63,232 bases of DNA from Bacilli bacterium (GCA_017515795.1 JAFWEE010000002.1:1-63232), one strand, 5' to 3'; shown: positions 37,301 through 47,774, counted from the first letter of the stretch. Numbers and translations: made by a program. The notes: generated from the letters alone by a model not told the origin.

Positions 37301-40300
37301 ACTTCAAATACTCCAACTATAACAATTGCAAATACTGCAAACTTCACATTAAAAGTTAATTATCCAATTACATCTAATAACATTAAGTTTATTGAAAATA
37401 ATGGTAATGTAACAATTGAAGGTAAGAAAGTATCAAATTATAAAGATATTACTACTAATGTAGCTGGTACAGTATTTGATAATAAAGGAACTTTAACATT
37501 AAATAATTTAAGTATGTCTAATATTAAAGGTAATCCTGCAGGTACAGCTGGAGTTACTAGTAGAGATATAATAATAAATAATTCTGGTGCTACTTTAAAT
37601 GTTAATGGAACTTATATGGAAACTGTTCAACATACATTTATTAATAATAGTGGTACATTAAATGTTGATAAATATGGAACAGCTAGTTGTTATGATACTG
37701 CAATATTCAAAGTATTATATGAACCTGGTGCTGAGCCATGTACTAATGCTACAATACCAATTATAAATAGTGGTACTGCTGATTTAGATTATGTAACAAT
37801 AGATTCTGATACTTATTGTAGATTATTAACAAATAGTGGAACTATGACAATTGATAATTCAACATTTAATCAAAGTTCATCAAGTTATGAACCAAATGTT
37901 TCTGTTTATGGATCTGTTGGAGGACAAGTTATTAGTAATGGTTCATCATTATCTATTAGTAATAGTAATTTGATTTATTCTCCATCTAGTGCTTCTTATA
38001 ATAGAGGAGAATATAGTAACTCGTATACATATTATGATAATTCATATATTACAAATTCTGGTAATTTAGTAATAGATTCATGTAAGGCTGAAACATCAAT
38101 CGATGGATTTATTAAAGAATATGGAAATAGTAATGCTGCAACTCAAACAAGTATTATTAATTCAACAATCCATAATAATTCATATGGTATTATTGATGGA
38201 GATTATGATGTAACAAATACTATTAATATAACTAATAGTAATATTAGTACACGTGATTCTATAATTGAAGGATATAGATATTATAGTTATCATAGTTGGT
38301 CTGAATACTCATCATTTGCATTCTATGTTCCAAGTAATAACGAAAAAAATAGCGTTATTAATATTAATGGTGGAACTTATACATCAAGTGGAAGACTTGG
38401 AGCATTTAATAGTACTGGAAGCTATACACCAATGAGTGGCGTTACATATAGTACAATGTGTTCTAGTGGATCAATGGATAGTAATGAATTAGATGTAAGT
38501 AGTCGTTATTTTGATTACAATGGTGATGATTGGGATCCTGGACATGTTGAAGCATATACTAATACAATTACAAATACTGGTACATTAAATGTTAGTGATG
38601 CAACTATTACAATGAATTTAGACGTATCTATTCCATCTATGGGTCACTATGATAGAATGAGATGGTATCTATATAAAGATACAATTAATAATCAAAACTA
38701 TTCTAGTAGTATTAGTAAAAATAATATGGCTGTTATTACAACATTTGGAACAGCAAATATTGTTAATTCAACTGTAAGTATTTCAAATTCTGATTCTCAA
38801 AATGCTATTCATGGAAGAGGTAATGATGCTGAATTAGTTCTTGGTGTAAAAGATGGTACATATGATAATCAAAAACCATATATTTATTCAAAAGCAGTAA
38901 CACCTATTATGAATCTAGATAATATTAAATTCTATGATGGTGTAATTGAGTCTTATGGTAATATTAAGCAAAGTAATTTTGCTGATAAGGAAACTGGATA
39001 TGTAATTACTGGTGATGATAATAAAGTATATTTATCTAAAGAGAAAGTTATTAAGAATGTTACTCAAGACATTGAATATACAAGTATTAAGGATGCAGTA
39101 ACAGCAGCAAATAACAATGATGAATTAAAATTGTTAAAACCATCATTTAAATCATCAAGTGCTGATGATGTAACATTAAATAATAAAAATATTACTCTTG
39201 ATTTAAATAACAAGAAAACAAGTGTTGAATTTAATTTAACTGGTACAAGTAAGTTAACAGTTTATGATTCAACTGGTGGTACTGATTCAAGACTATTTGT
39301 TAATACTAATGATAGTTCTACATTGGATATTTCAAGTGGTAATGGTATTATTAACGCAAATGATAATTCAATAGTTAATGTTAATGGTGATATAAATTAT
39401 GAAATTAATACATATGATAGTGCAACTTTAAATATAACTAATTCAACAGTAGATAGATTTACTGATGATAGTGGTAGTCAAGTAAATCATTGGATTACTA
39501 TTAGTGAAAGTTCATCAATTAATATAACTGATTCTACAGTAGATAGAATTGATTTATATGATACTGCAACAATAAGTACTACATGTTCTACAAATAATAG
39601 TGTAACTTTTGATTGGTTAGAAAACTTCTCAACTGCAAATAATACTATAACTTGTGGAAGCTTCATCTATGGCATATATAACGGAGATAATAATAATCCT
39701 GTTCAAAGTAATTTAACATTATCTAATGTAAATGCAAGCTCTATAAATAATAGATACGAAAGTACTATAAATATTAATAATAGTTCAACTACATCAATAA
39801 CTAATTATGGAACTGCAACAATAAATAATAGTACTGCTACTGGATATGTTGAAAACAATAAATATATTTCTGGTTCAACTACTAGAATGGATGTTGTAGA
39901 TAGTACTCTTAACTATAGTGTTGAAAGTTGTTTTACTTATGAAACTGAACATACTGGTAATTGTATTACTAATTTTACAAATACAACAATTAATGGAACA
40001 GTAACAAATTATAAGAATTCAACTATGACTATAATTGGTGGTTCTATAACAAAAGGTATAACTAATAGTGGTACATTAACTATTGGTACAAAAAATAGTC
40101 AAATTGATACTACTTCACCAGAAATAAGTTATTATCTAGACAATTATGGTAATGGAAATAAATATGGTCTTAAGAATTCAACTAGTGGAACTGTTAATTT
40201 CTACGATGGTATTATTACTGGTACAACTGATACTGGTGCAATTGTTGGTCTTATTAATGATATTGAACCAAATTATAAAATATCAGTAGTAGATAATGGT

Positions 40301-41116
40301 AATAATACAGAATCTGCTTATTTAACATTAATAACTAATAATGACCCTAGAGTTGCTATGGTTAATGGTATTAACTATTCTTCATTACAACAAGCAATTA
40401 ATAAGAGTGTAATGAACTGTTCAACTGGTATTTGTCCAGATGTAACTATTTACTTAAATATTGAATTAGATGCTGATTTAACAATTACAGATGGATATTC
40501 AGTAAATATTAATTCAAATGGATTCTCTATTAGAACAAATGACTTTATTGTACCAAGTTCTATTACATTAGATGGTAATCCAATAGTAGATCCAAATGCT
40601 AGTGGAGATATCGTTAATGGTATTAGAGGACTTCTTGGATTAGATCCAAATGCTAAGAATGTACTAATCTATGAAATGAGTGATGGTTCAAATCTTAGTA
40701 CAGATAACCATTATAGATTATATTCATATGAAAATGGTGAATATGAACTTGTAACTATGGAAAAAGGTGATGAAGTTGCTAGATATACTCCTGGTAATGG
40801 AATTACTAATATGAAACCAATTAAAGGTAGATTATATCTAACAAATATTAAACCTGGTAGTTATAAGGTTTCTGACGATAATGGTTCTGAAGTAACATTT
40901 ACAATAGCAGATGATGGAACTTTAAGTGGACATGTTAAAGAATATGTTCCAAGTGATAAAGTAATTGAATCAACTGGAACTGCTAAATTAATTATTTCTA
41001 TTCAAACAGGAATAAGAAGAGTTAATTACATGTTTATAGCTATATCTCTAATAGCTGTTCTATCAATAATGTTTGTATTAAAAAGAAAAAGTCAGAATAA
41101 TAAAAATCTAGTTTAA
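28370..41116 (+). CDS. Giant (4248-residue) membrane-anchored surface protein with InlB repeats and long beta-helix regions
   Basis: Not a named family. It starts with a signal/anchor helix (about 8-30) and a DUF11-like beta domain. A CnaB-like domain follows near 183-250 (LQGYVTDESGAKVPN), then another DUF11-like domain to about 395. Six InlB/Listeria-Bacteroides-type B repeats span about 402-823 (patterns GYTFCGW, GHTFLKW, GHTFRHW, GHSFCGW). FN3-like segments run to about 1000. Roughly 3000 residues of Asn/Ser/Thr/Tyr-rich repeats follow, with recurring NNGTLTI, NSGTLNV and ITLDLNGK units that suggest right-handed beta-helices. A small beta domain (about 4096-4200) and a C-terminal membrane helix (about 4220-4240) with a basic tail end the protein. 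No LPxTG is present. GGAGGAG six bases before the ATG at 28370 decides the start over the ATG at 28343. Adhesion or a stalk-like role is inferred. Confidence 0.9.
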   Translation: MKKLKKGKVIAASLIVLLVGVIVGVISLSKYDKYAGLVKVNNAKLSSISTKLSANISDLSEENEIYTKGYDEVVYKIKYKLSEVPGDRDVIINAKIDENDPYARFKNLTGNNISSVLSSNGKEITITLSNLPSNEEIESKLILLIENAPKGYTVSPIVRIKESTEDSYTNVSVRAVTVNTNSLQGYVTDESGAKVPNIIVSLKKNNEIIKETYTNSEGIYTFSDIEPDTYTVFINEEIYENLSVGNLVIDDAYQLNLIVRRVEPYNIETNKYITKVELNNLGINKNYTYNDVTLAQIPVKRVDDLHGKIYYKITVQNTGGKEGIISSVRDELPEGLSFDESLNSGYELKDGIIYNRNLEGLTLRAGEQISDTLVLTIENTNVAKTYINKVNARGELYEHVVYLLNGSTYKTLDVLEGEKIEDLPVNNNNFSGWYTDEKLTNKYNFTLPVEKDLILYGVTQTKHTVVFNDKDPETLVETEYDRQEVPNGEKADEPTPEPSHTGYTFCGWDTENGTHWDFNTPVTTDLTLTSCYEINSYKVEFYDNSMNEGGLFELIDTVNKVYKSVIASSEAPDLTNAWAGHTFLKWTTDQAGQNAYDFTSLITGDIKLYAQYTLQDRLFIFDDEGRITNKTVNYGDTVSPIADQGKDGHTFRHWSLEQNGNTAFDFSTRIYQNTRVYAVYDINKYDVVFNDTDPWTGTTTEYDRQLVSHGSKADEPTPEPTKEGHSFCGWLLNGSAYDFDTPVTSSITLTSCYTKNKVHVTFMDGDNQYAVKEVDYGDTVTDTDTHPSKEHYIFKFWSEDNTNGFDYSTQIKADKTLYSVYEEVLPPEISHVPLYWTNDKVLVTVSSSNPNYTYKYKVDNGTYQDYTEPFELTTNSTIVAKSIYETVESTLTSHEVTNIDKLNPTIDSVVTTPSLNSIVVNASLIDNESGVASINIYKDGVLATTISGTAVNADLRDYTKTKSINYTLSGLENNTPYTIKVEVFDGAGNKTETTVTETTATPEIVARIISIDGVPLNEQDYIEFPLLALAIADTNCETECVIQMVKSTNESVSILDGQDITLDLNGKTVAGVVPGYTVSNNGEFTLIDNAETAGGLINRSGIAILNNQGATLTLGVGSSEKPADEYDIRTVSTTVPYVFGETYGIYSENNSELRFFDGLVSGTDSIYGEVTETEYSYNVNVPPVGQGEYEEASLSQLDNPEARINRSVYYSNVANAMGDTASGVDTSTTTSTSFLTGFEHSDKDESTANYQTVSGYDYEYDPDTDTLYSTNNIYGSKAFTSTTIDLTGYSDDQLLDIKYNITENSDGSKGTPYLTVTCVSGPCYPENLMQYSSGEYLYRLRKGAVYNIELSFTQPVQIVKANVNTYPSGGYSVIAPSQYADSQMIITSATLSTETQGSGEHTAYNNGIAFHGFYYDSATDTLRSGNQYPQSQKDSYAESYIEIDLTGKTGTYELSVSASMESYYYSYGRVYVAEAPTNPVQYYSSMNLLYFNSSYMSHRNGSESFYDYTPGYSKVGPFTGTQTLQGGKKYYVNFHYQQQNFSSASQAEFENNNISDQFIIDRISVVKTNVVEAVDIPNEMVGNAFDLDTDFRYRGELGYYGLTSNRFGEYHDSYIKVDLTDAPFDKILEIDAPWLYSNIGAIYITSNNRGLTNEYINANRYNMLMYKDDYDVNKSYPYMNYTYLGTPSTYNYLLEKGNVYYIHFNAQSGFDSSYYPNCNVDPNNSNCGIYLKGINIKNVAEKILDFGSNPINYGTVDYDSLPEDNHTITQSNGDSVNLRSQNVEFVYDAETKTFNTPHPLGQYIVAYYTTTIDTTNEANPVVYSFTANYQGGNNASVAYYTTDQNVPPDIDPRGNTTYPSVPYQYVNTYSPAYYSFEPGHIYYFYHYVTGTGNTTASFKLIKLDKVDETVNYTKYNKIITFNENVDEVQILKNIDLQSSIAVSETKETVLDLNGYKITSSLSDPIINNNGKLTIIDSKYETQTGDNKVHEGILESSAGDIIRNNGELTIKDCEIQVNTTSQSYAGINNNGTLYFDSDGNTKIYVNKMYSIGINNNGKIYSAMSPVEIVMNYKNQVEQNSSLYREIGSTSTYAIGLKNESGAYLNVGGLKITGKNSTGLSNSYRGVAVLRYANINVDINQYDKDYDPDNTNYKRWPYEYVYRSSNTYYPVITDYSIRNDGILTITDGSNISGRTYNGSEMLTFNSSRFGQLIAQNYSKTFDNSSLIENAWIEGDSTFENNGLVQNTLYNYGNAEATNGWSNTSIINNYGNFDGAQGTYNIINNYNNGTMSFKNASAKHILNQGKEITISTTTIDSTGSGYNEAIENSGILNLDFGAAVISDGAYGIINIPLAIPTENKYYNQSYAERKYTSYTYKQLELNIGTDLNNPGNVSITGADYGVTGNCYQKAYKKYFADNRYENERFKDINFIKYLDGSTEPIKESEYDQSLCIVNMYSGNITATNYPNVPSRAIDLAISNTIDNSYTYWNNGLHVTTKAAAEASNKTVTVAKIGSTEYVSVQDAVDSAPSGTPTTIDVLGYTDVSRVVIPEGKDITLNFENGHNSFLYARNGSFENNGTLTVTGTGQIIGYNKYIFDNNGTATFNNGTYISGPLYSFNEVALVNNKGNATINNGSYNYIDMYNTKNLTINNGSFIDSIIIGNGANSVSTIKGGYYGAPSTDRNNFYYDFSLTRDTVQNSTKRHIFELVNGATAVVDGLNTSSDSRYNSSNIRPFARLDASNMILRNGNVTAGAFDTSTYIVADNNSNVTFESGTYDNIHVNNYSSTVNVLDGNLTGTDNLDLITMQGISPVTNVVGGNLTSPGIAIGVTNYTVDPDSTYYDENWQRVSDDYSYEINIGTKGDRDANNKIICTKTSPIIRGANYGISTYGTADSYAGFLGFYDGTVKGIDDVFSISVDEIEEDYEVISDTEVIDSSTYNIKYLDQLDLVHNNNKNVNYKSFQQAFDEADSGDVLETLRSYTNTSNTPTITIANTANFTLKVNYPITSNNIKFIENNGNVTIEGKKVSNYKDITTNVAGTVFDNKGTLTLNNLSMSNIKGNPAGTAGVTSRDIIINNSGATLNVNGTYMETVQHTFINNSGTLNVDKYGTASCYDTAIFKVLYEPGAEPCTNATIPIINSGTADLDYVTIDSDTYCRLLTNSGTMTIDNSTFNQSSSSYEPNVSVYGSVGGQVISNGSSLSISNSNLIYSPSSASYNRGEYSNSYTYYDNSYITNSGNLVIDSCKAETSIDGFIKEYGNSNAATQTSIINSTIHNNSYGIIDGDYDVTNTINITNSNISTRDSIIEGYRYYSYHSWSEYSSFAFYVPSNNEKNSVININGGTYTSSGRLGAFNSTGSYTPMSGVTYSTMCSSGSMDSNELDVSSRYFDYNGDDWDPGHVEAYTNTITNTGTLNVSDATITMNLDVSIPSMGHYDRMRWYLYKDTINNQNYSSSISKNNMAVITTFGTANIVNSTVSISNSDSQNAIHGRGNDAELVLGVKDGTYDNQKPYIYSKAVTPIMNLDNIKFYDGVIESYGNIKQSNFADKETGYVITGDDNKVYLSKEKVIKNVTQDIEYTSIKDAVTAANNNDELKLLKPSFKSSSADDVTLNNKNITLDLNNKKTSVEFNLTGTSKLTVYDSTGGTDSRLFVNTNDSSTLDISSGNGIINANDNSIVNVNGDINYEINTYDSATLNITNSTVDRFTDDSGSQVNHWITISESSSINITDSTVDRIDLYDTATISTTCSTNNSVTFDWLENFSTANNTITCGSFIYGIYNGDNNNPVQSNLTLSNVNASSINNRYESTININNSSTTSITNYGTATINNSTATGYVENNKYISGSTTRMDVVDSTLNYSVESCFTYETEHTGNCITNFTNTTINGTVTNYKNSTMTIIGGSITKGITNSGTLTIGTKNSQIDTTSPEISYYLDNYGNGNKYGLKNSTSGTVNFYDGIITGTTDTGAIVGLINDIEPNYKISVVDNGNNTESAYLTLITNNDPRVAMVNGINYSSLQQAINKSVMNCSTGICPDVTIYLNIELDADLTITDGYSVNINSNGFSIRTNDFIVPSSITLDGNPIVDPNASGDIVNGIRGLLGLDPNAKNVLIYEMSDGSNLSTDNHYRLYSYENGEYELVTMEKGDEVARYTPGNGITNMKPIKGRLYLTNIKPGSYKVSDDNGSEVTFTIADDGTLSGHVKEYVPSDKVIESTGTAKLIISIQTGIRRVNYMFIAISLIAVLSIMFVLKRKSQNNKNLV

Positions 41117-41130
41117 AACTAGATTTTTTT
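41102..41130 (+). terminator. Terminator after the giant surface protein
   Basis: AATCTAGT / ACTAGATT stem with T run; the same stem as at 28268-28298. Confidence 0.88.
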
Positions 41131-41140
41131 ATGTTATAAT
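41130..41140 (+). promoter_or_regulatory. Extended -10 promoter for ruvAB
   Basis: TATGTTATAAT, 18 nt before the ruvA start. Confidence 0.7.
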
Positions 41141-41158
41141 TTTTATAGGTGATAACAT

Positions 41159-41707
41159 ATGTTCGAGTATATAAAAGGTATAGTAACAGAGATTAACTCT
41201 GGTTATATAGTAGTAGATAATAATGGTATTGGATACTTAGTATATGTATCTAATCCATATTCATTTACTGAAAATAAAGAATATAAAATTTATTTATATC
41301 AAAAAGTAGCTGAAGATGAAAACTCTTTATATGGATTTAAGACTAAAGAAGATAAAGATATGTTTTTAAGATTAATTAGTGTTAAAGGACTAGGACCTAA
41401 AACTGCATTATCATTATTTTCTGTTGGATCATTAGATACATTAGTAGATGCTATTGAAAGGGAAGATATTAATTATATTAAGAAGTTTCCTAAAATAGGA
41501 GATAAAGTGGCTAGACAAATAATACTAGATCTTAAGGGAAAATTAGTTTCTAAAGAGAATAATATAGTAGAGGATACTGAGTTAGTAGAAGCTTTAAAAG
41601 CTTTAGGATATAAAGCATCTGATATTAAGAGTATCTTACCTAAAATAGATAATAAATTATCTATAGAAGAAAGAATTAAACAAGGATTAAAATTATTACT
41701 AAAATAG
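41159..41707 (+). CDS. ruvA: Holliday junction DNA helicase subunit RuvA
   Basis: Binds four-way junctions and loads RuvB. 182 residues: an N-terminal OB fold ([20 protein letters not shown]), two helix-hairpin-helix motifs ([34 protein letters not shown]) and a C-terminal RuvB-contact domain ([12 protein letters not shown]). AGGTGAT precedes the ATG. ruvC is not adjacent, as in many Firmicutes. Confidence 0.97.
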   Translation: MFEYIKGIVTEINSGYIVVDNNGIGYLVYVSNPYSFTENKEYKIYLYQKVAEDENSLYGFKTKEDKDMFLRLISVKGLGPKTALSLFSVGSLDTLVDAIEREDINYIKKFPKIGDKVARQIILDLKGKLVSKENNIVEDTELVEALKALGYKASDIKSILPKIDNKLSIEERIKQGLKLLLK

Positions 41708-41720
41708 AAAGGAATTAATT

Positions 41721-42731
41721 ATGGATGAAAGAATAGAAGATCCTAATATTATATTAGGTGATGATGAAGAAAGATTAAGACCTAGATATTTAAAAGAATA
41801 TATTGGACAAAGAGACGTTAAAGACAATTTAAAGGTGTTTATAGAGGCCTCTAAGATGAGAAATGAACCATTAGACCATGTATTATTATATGGGCCTCCA
41901 GGACTAGGAAAAACTACTTTAGCATATATAATAGCTAATGAACTTGGGAGAAATATAAAGACTGCATCTGGTCCATCTATAGAGAAGTCTGGTGATTTAG
42001 CAGCTATACTATCTTCTTTAGAAGAAGGAGATGTACTTTTTATAGATGAAATTCATAGAATGCCTAGATTTATAGAAGAAATCTTATATCCTGCTATGGA
42101 AGACTTTTCTTTAGATATAGTAATAGGTTCTGATGGATCCAGTCGAAGTATTAAAATAGATTTACCTCCATTTACTTTAGTAGGAGCCACTACTAGAGCA
42201 GGAGATTTATCTTCTCCACTTAGAGATAGATTTGGAATAATATCAAAGTTAGATTATTATTCAATAAATGATTTATGTACAATAGTTAAAAGAACTGCGT
42301 CAGTATTTGATATAGAAATAGATGATGATGCAGCATATGAAATAGCTAAAAGAAGTAGAGGTACTCCAAGAATAGCTAATAGATTACTTAAAAGAGTTAG
42401 AGACTTTGCTTTAGTAGAGGGTACAGGCAAAATAGACCTTGAAATAACTGAATCTTCTTTAAGAAAATTAAAGGTTGACTCTGAAGGATTAGATGTAACA
42501 GATCATAACTTACTTAAATCTATTATTTATAAGTTTAATGGTGGTCCAGTAGGAATAGATGCTTTAGCATCTTCTATAGGAGAAGAAGTAACTACTATTG
42601 AAGATGTCTATGAACCATATTTACTTCAAAATGGTTATTTAAAGAGAACTTCTAGAGGTAGAGTAGTAACTGAAAAAGCATATAAACAATTAGGGATAGA
42701 CTTCCAAAAGAATTTATTTGATGAAGAATAA
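41721..42731 (+). CDS. ruvB: Holliday junction branch migration ATPase RuvB
   Basis: AAA+ motor of branch migration, 336 residues. It has [11 protein letters not shown] near the N-terminus, Walker [10 protein letters not shown] (58-66), Walker B FIDEIHR, sensor [18 protein letters not shown], and a winged-helix C-terminus ([16 protein letters not shown]). It follows ruvA by 13 nt. A terminator overlaps its stop codon. Confidence 0.98.
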   Translation: MDERIEDPNIILGDDEERLRPRYLKEYIGQRDVKDNLKVFIEASKMRNEPLDHVLLYGPPGLGKTTLAYIIANELGRNIKTASGPSIEKSGDLAAILSSLEEGDVLFIDEIHRMPRFIEEILYPAMEDFSLDIVIGSDGSSRSIKIDLPPFTLVGATTRAGDLSSPLRDRFGIISKLDYYSINDLCTIVKRTASVFDIEIDDDAAYEIAKRSRGTPRIANRLLKRVRDFALVEGTGKIDLEITESSLRKLKVDSEGLDVTDHNLLKSIIYKFNGGPVGIDALASSIGEEVTTIEDVYEPYLLQNGYLKRTSRGRVVTEKAYKQLGIDFQKNLFDEE

Positions 42732-42758
42732 AAAACATATATTTATATATGTTTTTTT
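42730..42758 (+). terminator. Terminator after ruvAB
   Basis: AAAAACATATA / ATATATGTTTTT-type AT-rich stem with a T run, at the ruvB stop. Confidence 0.75.
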
Positions 42759-42770
42759 ATTCTTTTATAG

Positions 42771-42776
42771 TATAAT
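42771..42776 (+). promoter_or_regulatory. -10 element for queA-tgt
   Basis: TATAAT in the context TTATAGTATAAT, 16 nt before the queA start. Confidence 0.55.
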
Positions 42777-42792
42777 ATCTTTGGTGATTTTT

Positions 42793-44962
<2,170 letters not shown>

Positions 44963-44963
44963 G

Positions 44964-44969
44964 TATAAT
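44964..44969 (+). promoter_or_regulatory. -10 element for secDF
   Basis: TATAAT immediately after the T run. The leader to the ATG is about 50 nt. Confidence 0.55.
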
Positions 44970-45020
44970 TATTATTAGAGAAAAGAATATTAAAGGAATA
45001 TAGAAGTAGGAGATGGATTT

Positions 45021-47747
45021 ATGAACACTTTAATTATTTGCGGAATTATATTAGCAGTTTATTTAGTATATTCTTTTGCAATTTCAAAACTATTAAGAAA
45101 GGTTAATCAAAAATGGTATTTAGGATATATACCAGTTATTAATTTTATTAAACTATTAGAATTAGCAGATTATAAATGGTATAACATTTTTAAATTTATT
45201 ATACCTTTAGGAGTTCTTGCTATATGTTATTTTGGCGGCTTTAAAGAACAATTTATTTATTTAATAGAAGGTTTTTCTGCATTATGTTTTATTTGGTATC
45301 TAATAATGCTTAAATATAGACTTTCAAAGAAATTTAATAAAGGATTATTATTTACAATTATATTTGCTATTATTCCTTTATTTCCATTTGTTTTATTATC
45401 ATTTGATAATAGTAAATATGATTATAAATTAGAATTTACATCTGTAAGAGCTAAATTCTTAACAGTATTTTTAACAGTATTTTCTTTAGTAGTAGGATTT
45501 ACTATTTTAATACCTACAGTATTTGATAATATTACTAAAGGATTAGATTTAGCTGGTGGATTTGAAATACTTTATAAGATATCACCTGCTGAAGAAGGTG
45601 TTGAACTTACTAGTTCAATGGTAGAAGATACTTATAGAACAATGGTTAGAAGAATAGATGCACTAGGTGTATCTGAACCTGAAATTACTATTGAGGGTAA
45701 AGATAAGATAAGAGTTAAACTTGCTGGTATTTCTGATGTAGATACTGCAAGAAACTATATTACATTAGCTGGTGAATTAACATTTAGAGATTCATCTGAT
45801 AAGAAATTAATGGGTAAAGAAGTACTTAGTAGTTCTATGGCTGCTAAAGTATCAAAAGATGATAGTGGTAGACCAGCAGTATTATTAAATGTTAAAGATA
45901 CTGATACATTCTATAATGTTACTACTGATATATCTAAATCAAATGATAGACTTATTGTTATTTGGCTAGATTATGATTCTGCTACAGATAGTTATAAGAC
46001 AGCTAATTGTGGTAACTTTGAAAATTTAGTAGATGCTAAATGTTTATCAGCAGCTACAGTATCACAAGGATTTAGTAGTAACGTTATTATTCAAGGTAAC
46101 TTTACTGAAGAACAAGTTGAAAACTTAGTTGATTTAATTAACTCAGGATCAAATAATGTTAAGTTTAAAGAGATTTCTTCACAAACAGTTGGATCTGCTT
46201 TTGGAGAAAACTCATTAGATAAAACTAAGATTGCTGGAGTAATTGGTATTGCTCTTATAATTGCATTTATGATATTTGTTTATAACTTTAATGGATTTAT
46301 ATCATCAAGTGTTATTCTTGTATATGCATTCTTTACATTCTTAATCTATTACTTAATAGATGGAGTACTTACATTACCTGGTATTGCAGCATTAGTACTT
46401 GGTGTTGGTATGGCAGTAGATGCTAATGTTATTACAGCAGAAAGAATTAAAGAGGAACTTAGAAAAGGTAAATCTTTAAAAGATGCTTATAAGAATGGTG
46501 TTAAGAATTCATTTAGTTCAATATTAGACTCAAACGTAACTACATTTATAGTGGCCGTTATATTATTTATGTTTGGTACAAGTTCTGTTAAAGGATTTGC
46601 AACAATGTTAATGATAAACATTGCTATGACTATGCTTATTGTAGTATTAGTTACTAGAATTATTACTTACGCATTTATAAATACAGGATTCTTTAATAAT
46701 AGAGTTAAACTATTTATTAATCAAAGTAAAAAAGAAATAGTTAAGTCTACTGAAAGAGTAGATTCTAGATTTGAAAAAAAAGTTAAATTTAACTTTACTA
46801 AGAACTTTAAAAAGTTAATTATACTTCCAATTATATTATTATTAGTTGTTGTATCATTTGCAGTATTTAAAGGATTTAATTTTGGTATAGACTTTACTGG
46901 TGGTACAGATATTACTGTAACTGCTAAGAGTGCTTCTCTAAAAGATATTAATAAGACTGTTAAAGGTCTTGGATATAATATTATTGAATCAAGTGAAGCT
47001 GATGATAATTATTATGTTAAAGTATCTGAAATACTTACTGAAGATAAAGTTACTAATACTAAGAATACTATTAGTGAAAAATATAATGCTTCAGTAGATA
47101 TTTCTGTAGTATCTAATATGGTTAAGAAAGACCTTATTAAGAATGCTATTAAAGCTTTATTAATAGCTTTAATAGGTATAATTCTATATATTACTATTAG
47201 ATATAAGTTTAGTTATGCTTTAGCAGCTATACTTGCATTATTACATGATTCAATCATGGTAATTATGTTATTTTCAATTTTTAGAGTAGAAATTAATTCT
47301 ATCTTTGTAGCAGCTATCCTAACTATAATTGGTTATTCAATCAATAATACAATAGTTATATTTGATAGATTAAGAGAAAATATTAAGAAGTATTATATGT
47401 CTAAGGAGTTTGATGAAACTAAACTTAGAGAAATAGCTAATAGAAGTATTAAAGAAACATTACTTAGATCTATTAATACAACACTTACAACATTACTTCC
47501 AATTATATGTTTAATAGTATTTGGATCTAGAGAAATAATTGAATTTAATATAGCTATTACTATGGGATTAATAGTAGGTTTATTCTCATCAGTATTCTTA
47601 TCTTGTTCAATAATGATTATTATTGAAAGAATGATTACTAAGAATAAGATTAAGAAAGCAAAGAAAGTACCTAAGAAAGATACTAAAAAGAAAAAAGAAA
47701 CTAAAAGAAAGGTTCAAGAATTAAGCGTAAAAGGAATTAATGCTTAA
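45021..47747 (+). CDS. secDF: Fused SecD/SecF protein translocase component with extra N-terminal membrane domain
   Basis: Proton-driven helper of Sec protein export. The SecDF fusion proper starts near residue 144 with a membrane helix and GLDLAGGFEILYKI. The SecD half has the P1 domain and the LPGIAALVLGVGMAVDANVI motif; the SecF half starts near 600 (GFNFGIDFTGGTDI) and ends with ILTIIGYSINNTIVIFDRLRE. A Lys-rich tail closes it at residue 908. The first 135 residues are additional: about four membrane helices plus WYLGYIPVINFIKLLELA and KKFNKGLLFTIIFAIIPLFP. They look like the DUF5684-type domain sometimes found next to signal peptidases. TAGGAG 8 nt before the ATG supports this start, and no internal start is favoured. 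Confidence 0.95.
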   Translation: MNTLIICGIILAVYLVYSFAISKLLRKVNQKWYLGYIPVINFIKLLELADYKWYNIFKFIIPLGVLAICYFGGFKEQFIYLIEGFSALCFIWYLIMLKYRLSKKFNKGLLFTIIFAIIPLFPFVLLSFDNSKYDYKLEFTSVRAKFLTVFLTVFSLVVGFTILIPTVFDNITKGLDLAGGFEILYKISPAEEGVELTSSMVEDTYRTMVRRIDALGVSEPEITIEGKDKIRVKLAGISDVDTARNYITLAGELTFRDSSDKKLMGKEVLSSSMAAKVSKDDSGRPAVLLNVKDTDTFYNVTTDISKSNDRLIVIWLDYDSATDSYKTANCGNFENLVDAKCLSAATVSQGFSSNVIIQGNFTEEQVENLVDLINSGSNNVKFKEISSQTVGSAFGENSLDKTKIAGVIGIALIIAFMIFVYNFNGFISSSVILVYAFFTFLIYYLIDGVLTLPGIAALVLGVGMAVDANVITAERIKEELRKGKSLKDAYKNGVKNSFSSILDSNVTTFIVAVILFMFGTSSVKGFATMLMINIAMTMLIVVLVTRIITYAFINTGFFNNRVKLFINQSKKEIVKSTERVDSRFEKKVKFNFTKNFKKLIILPIILLLVVVSFAVFKGFNFGIDFTGGTDITVTAKSASLKDINKTVKGLGYNIIESSEADDNYYVKVSEILTEDKVTNTKNTISEKYNASVDISVVSNMVKKDLIKNAIKALLIALIGIILYITIRYKFSYALAAILALLHDSIMVIMLFSIFRVEINSIFVAAILTIIGYSINNTIVIFDRLRENIKKYYMSKEFDETKLREIANRSIKETLLRSINTTLTTLLPIICLIVFGSREIIEFNIAITMGLIVGLFSSVFLSCSIMIIIERMITKNKIKKAKKVPKKDTKKKKETKRKVQELSVKGINA

Positions 47748-47756
47748 TTCTTTTTT
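47734..47756 (+). terminator. Weak terminator between secDF and rel
   Basis: GAATTAA / TTAATTC stem with a TGC loop, at the secDF stop, plus six T. No promoter is visible for rel in the remaining 18 nt, so readthrough probably feeds rel. Confidence 0.5.
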
Positions 47757-47774
47757 CTCAGGAAGGAGAATAAA

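Larger units (their letters stand above)
41102..41148 (+). repeat. Right copy of the terminator-promoter module flanking the giant gene
   Basis: Direct-repeat partner of 28268-28313. It supplies the terminator of the giant gene and the promoter of ruvA. Confidence 0.75.

Noticed and set aside
42718..42792. Longer QueA starting inside ruvB
   Set aside because: The added 25 residues are hydrophobic translation of a terminator and promoter; the ATG at 42793 has a proper ribosome site and family N-terminus.
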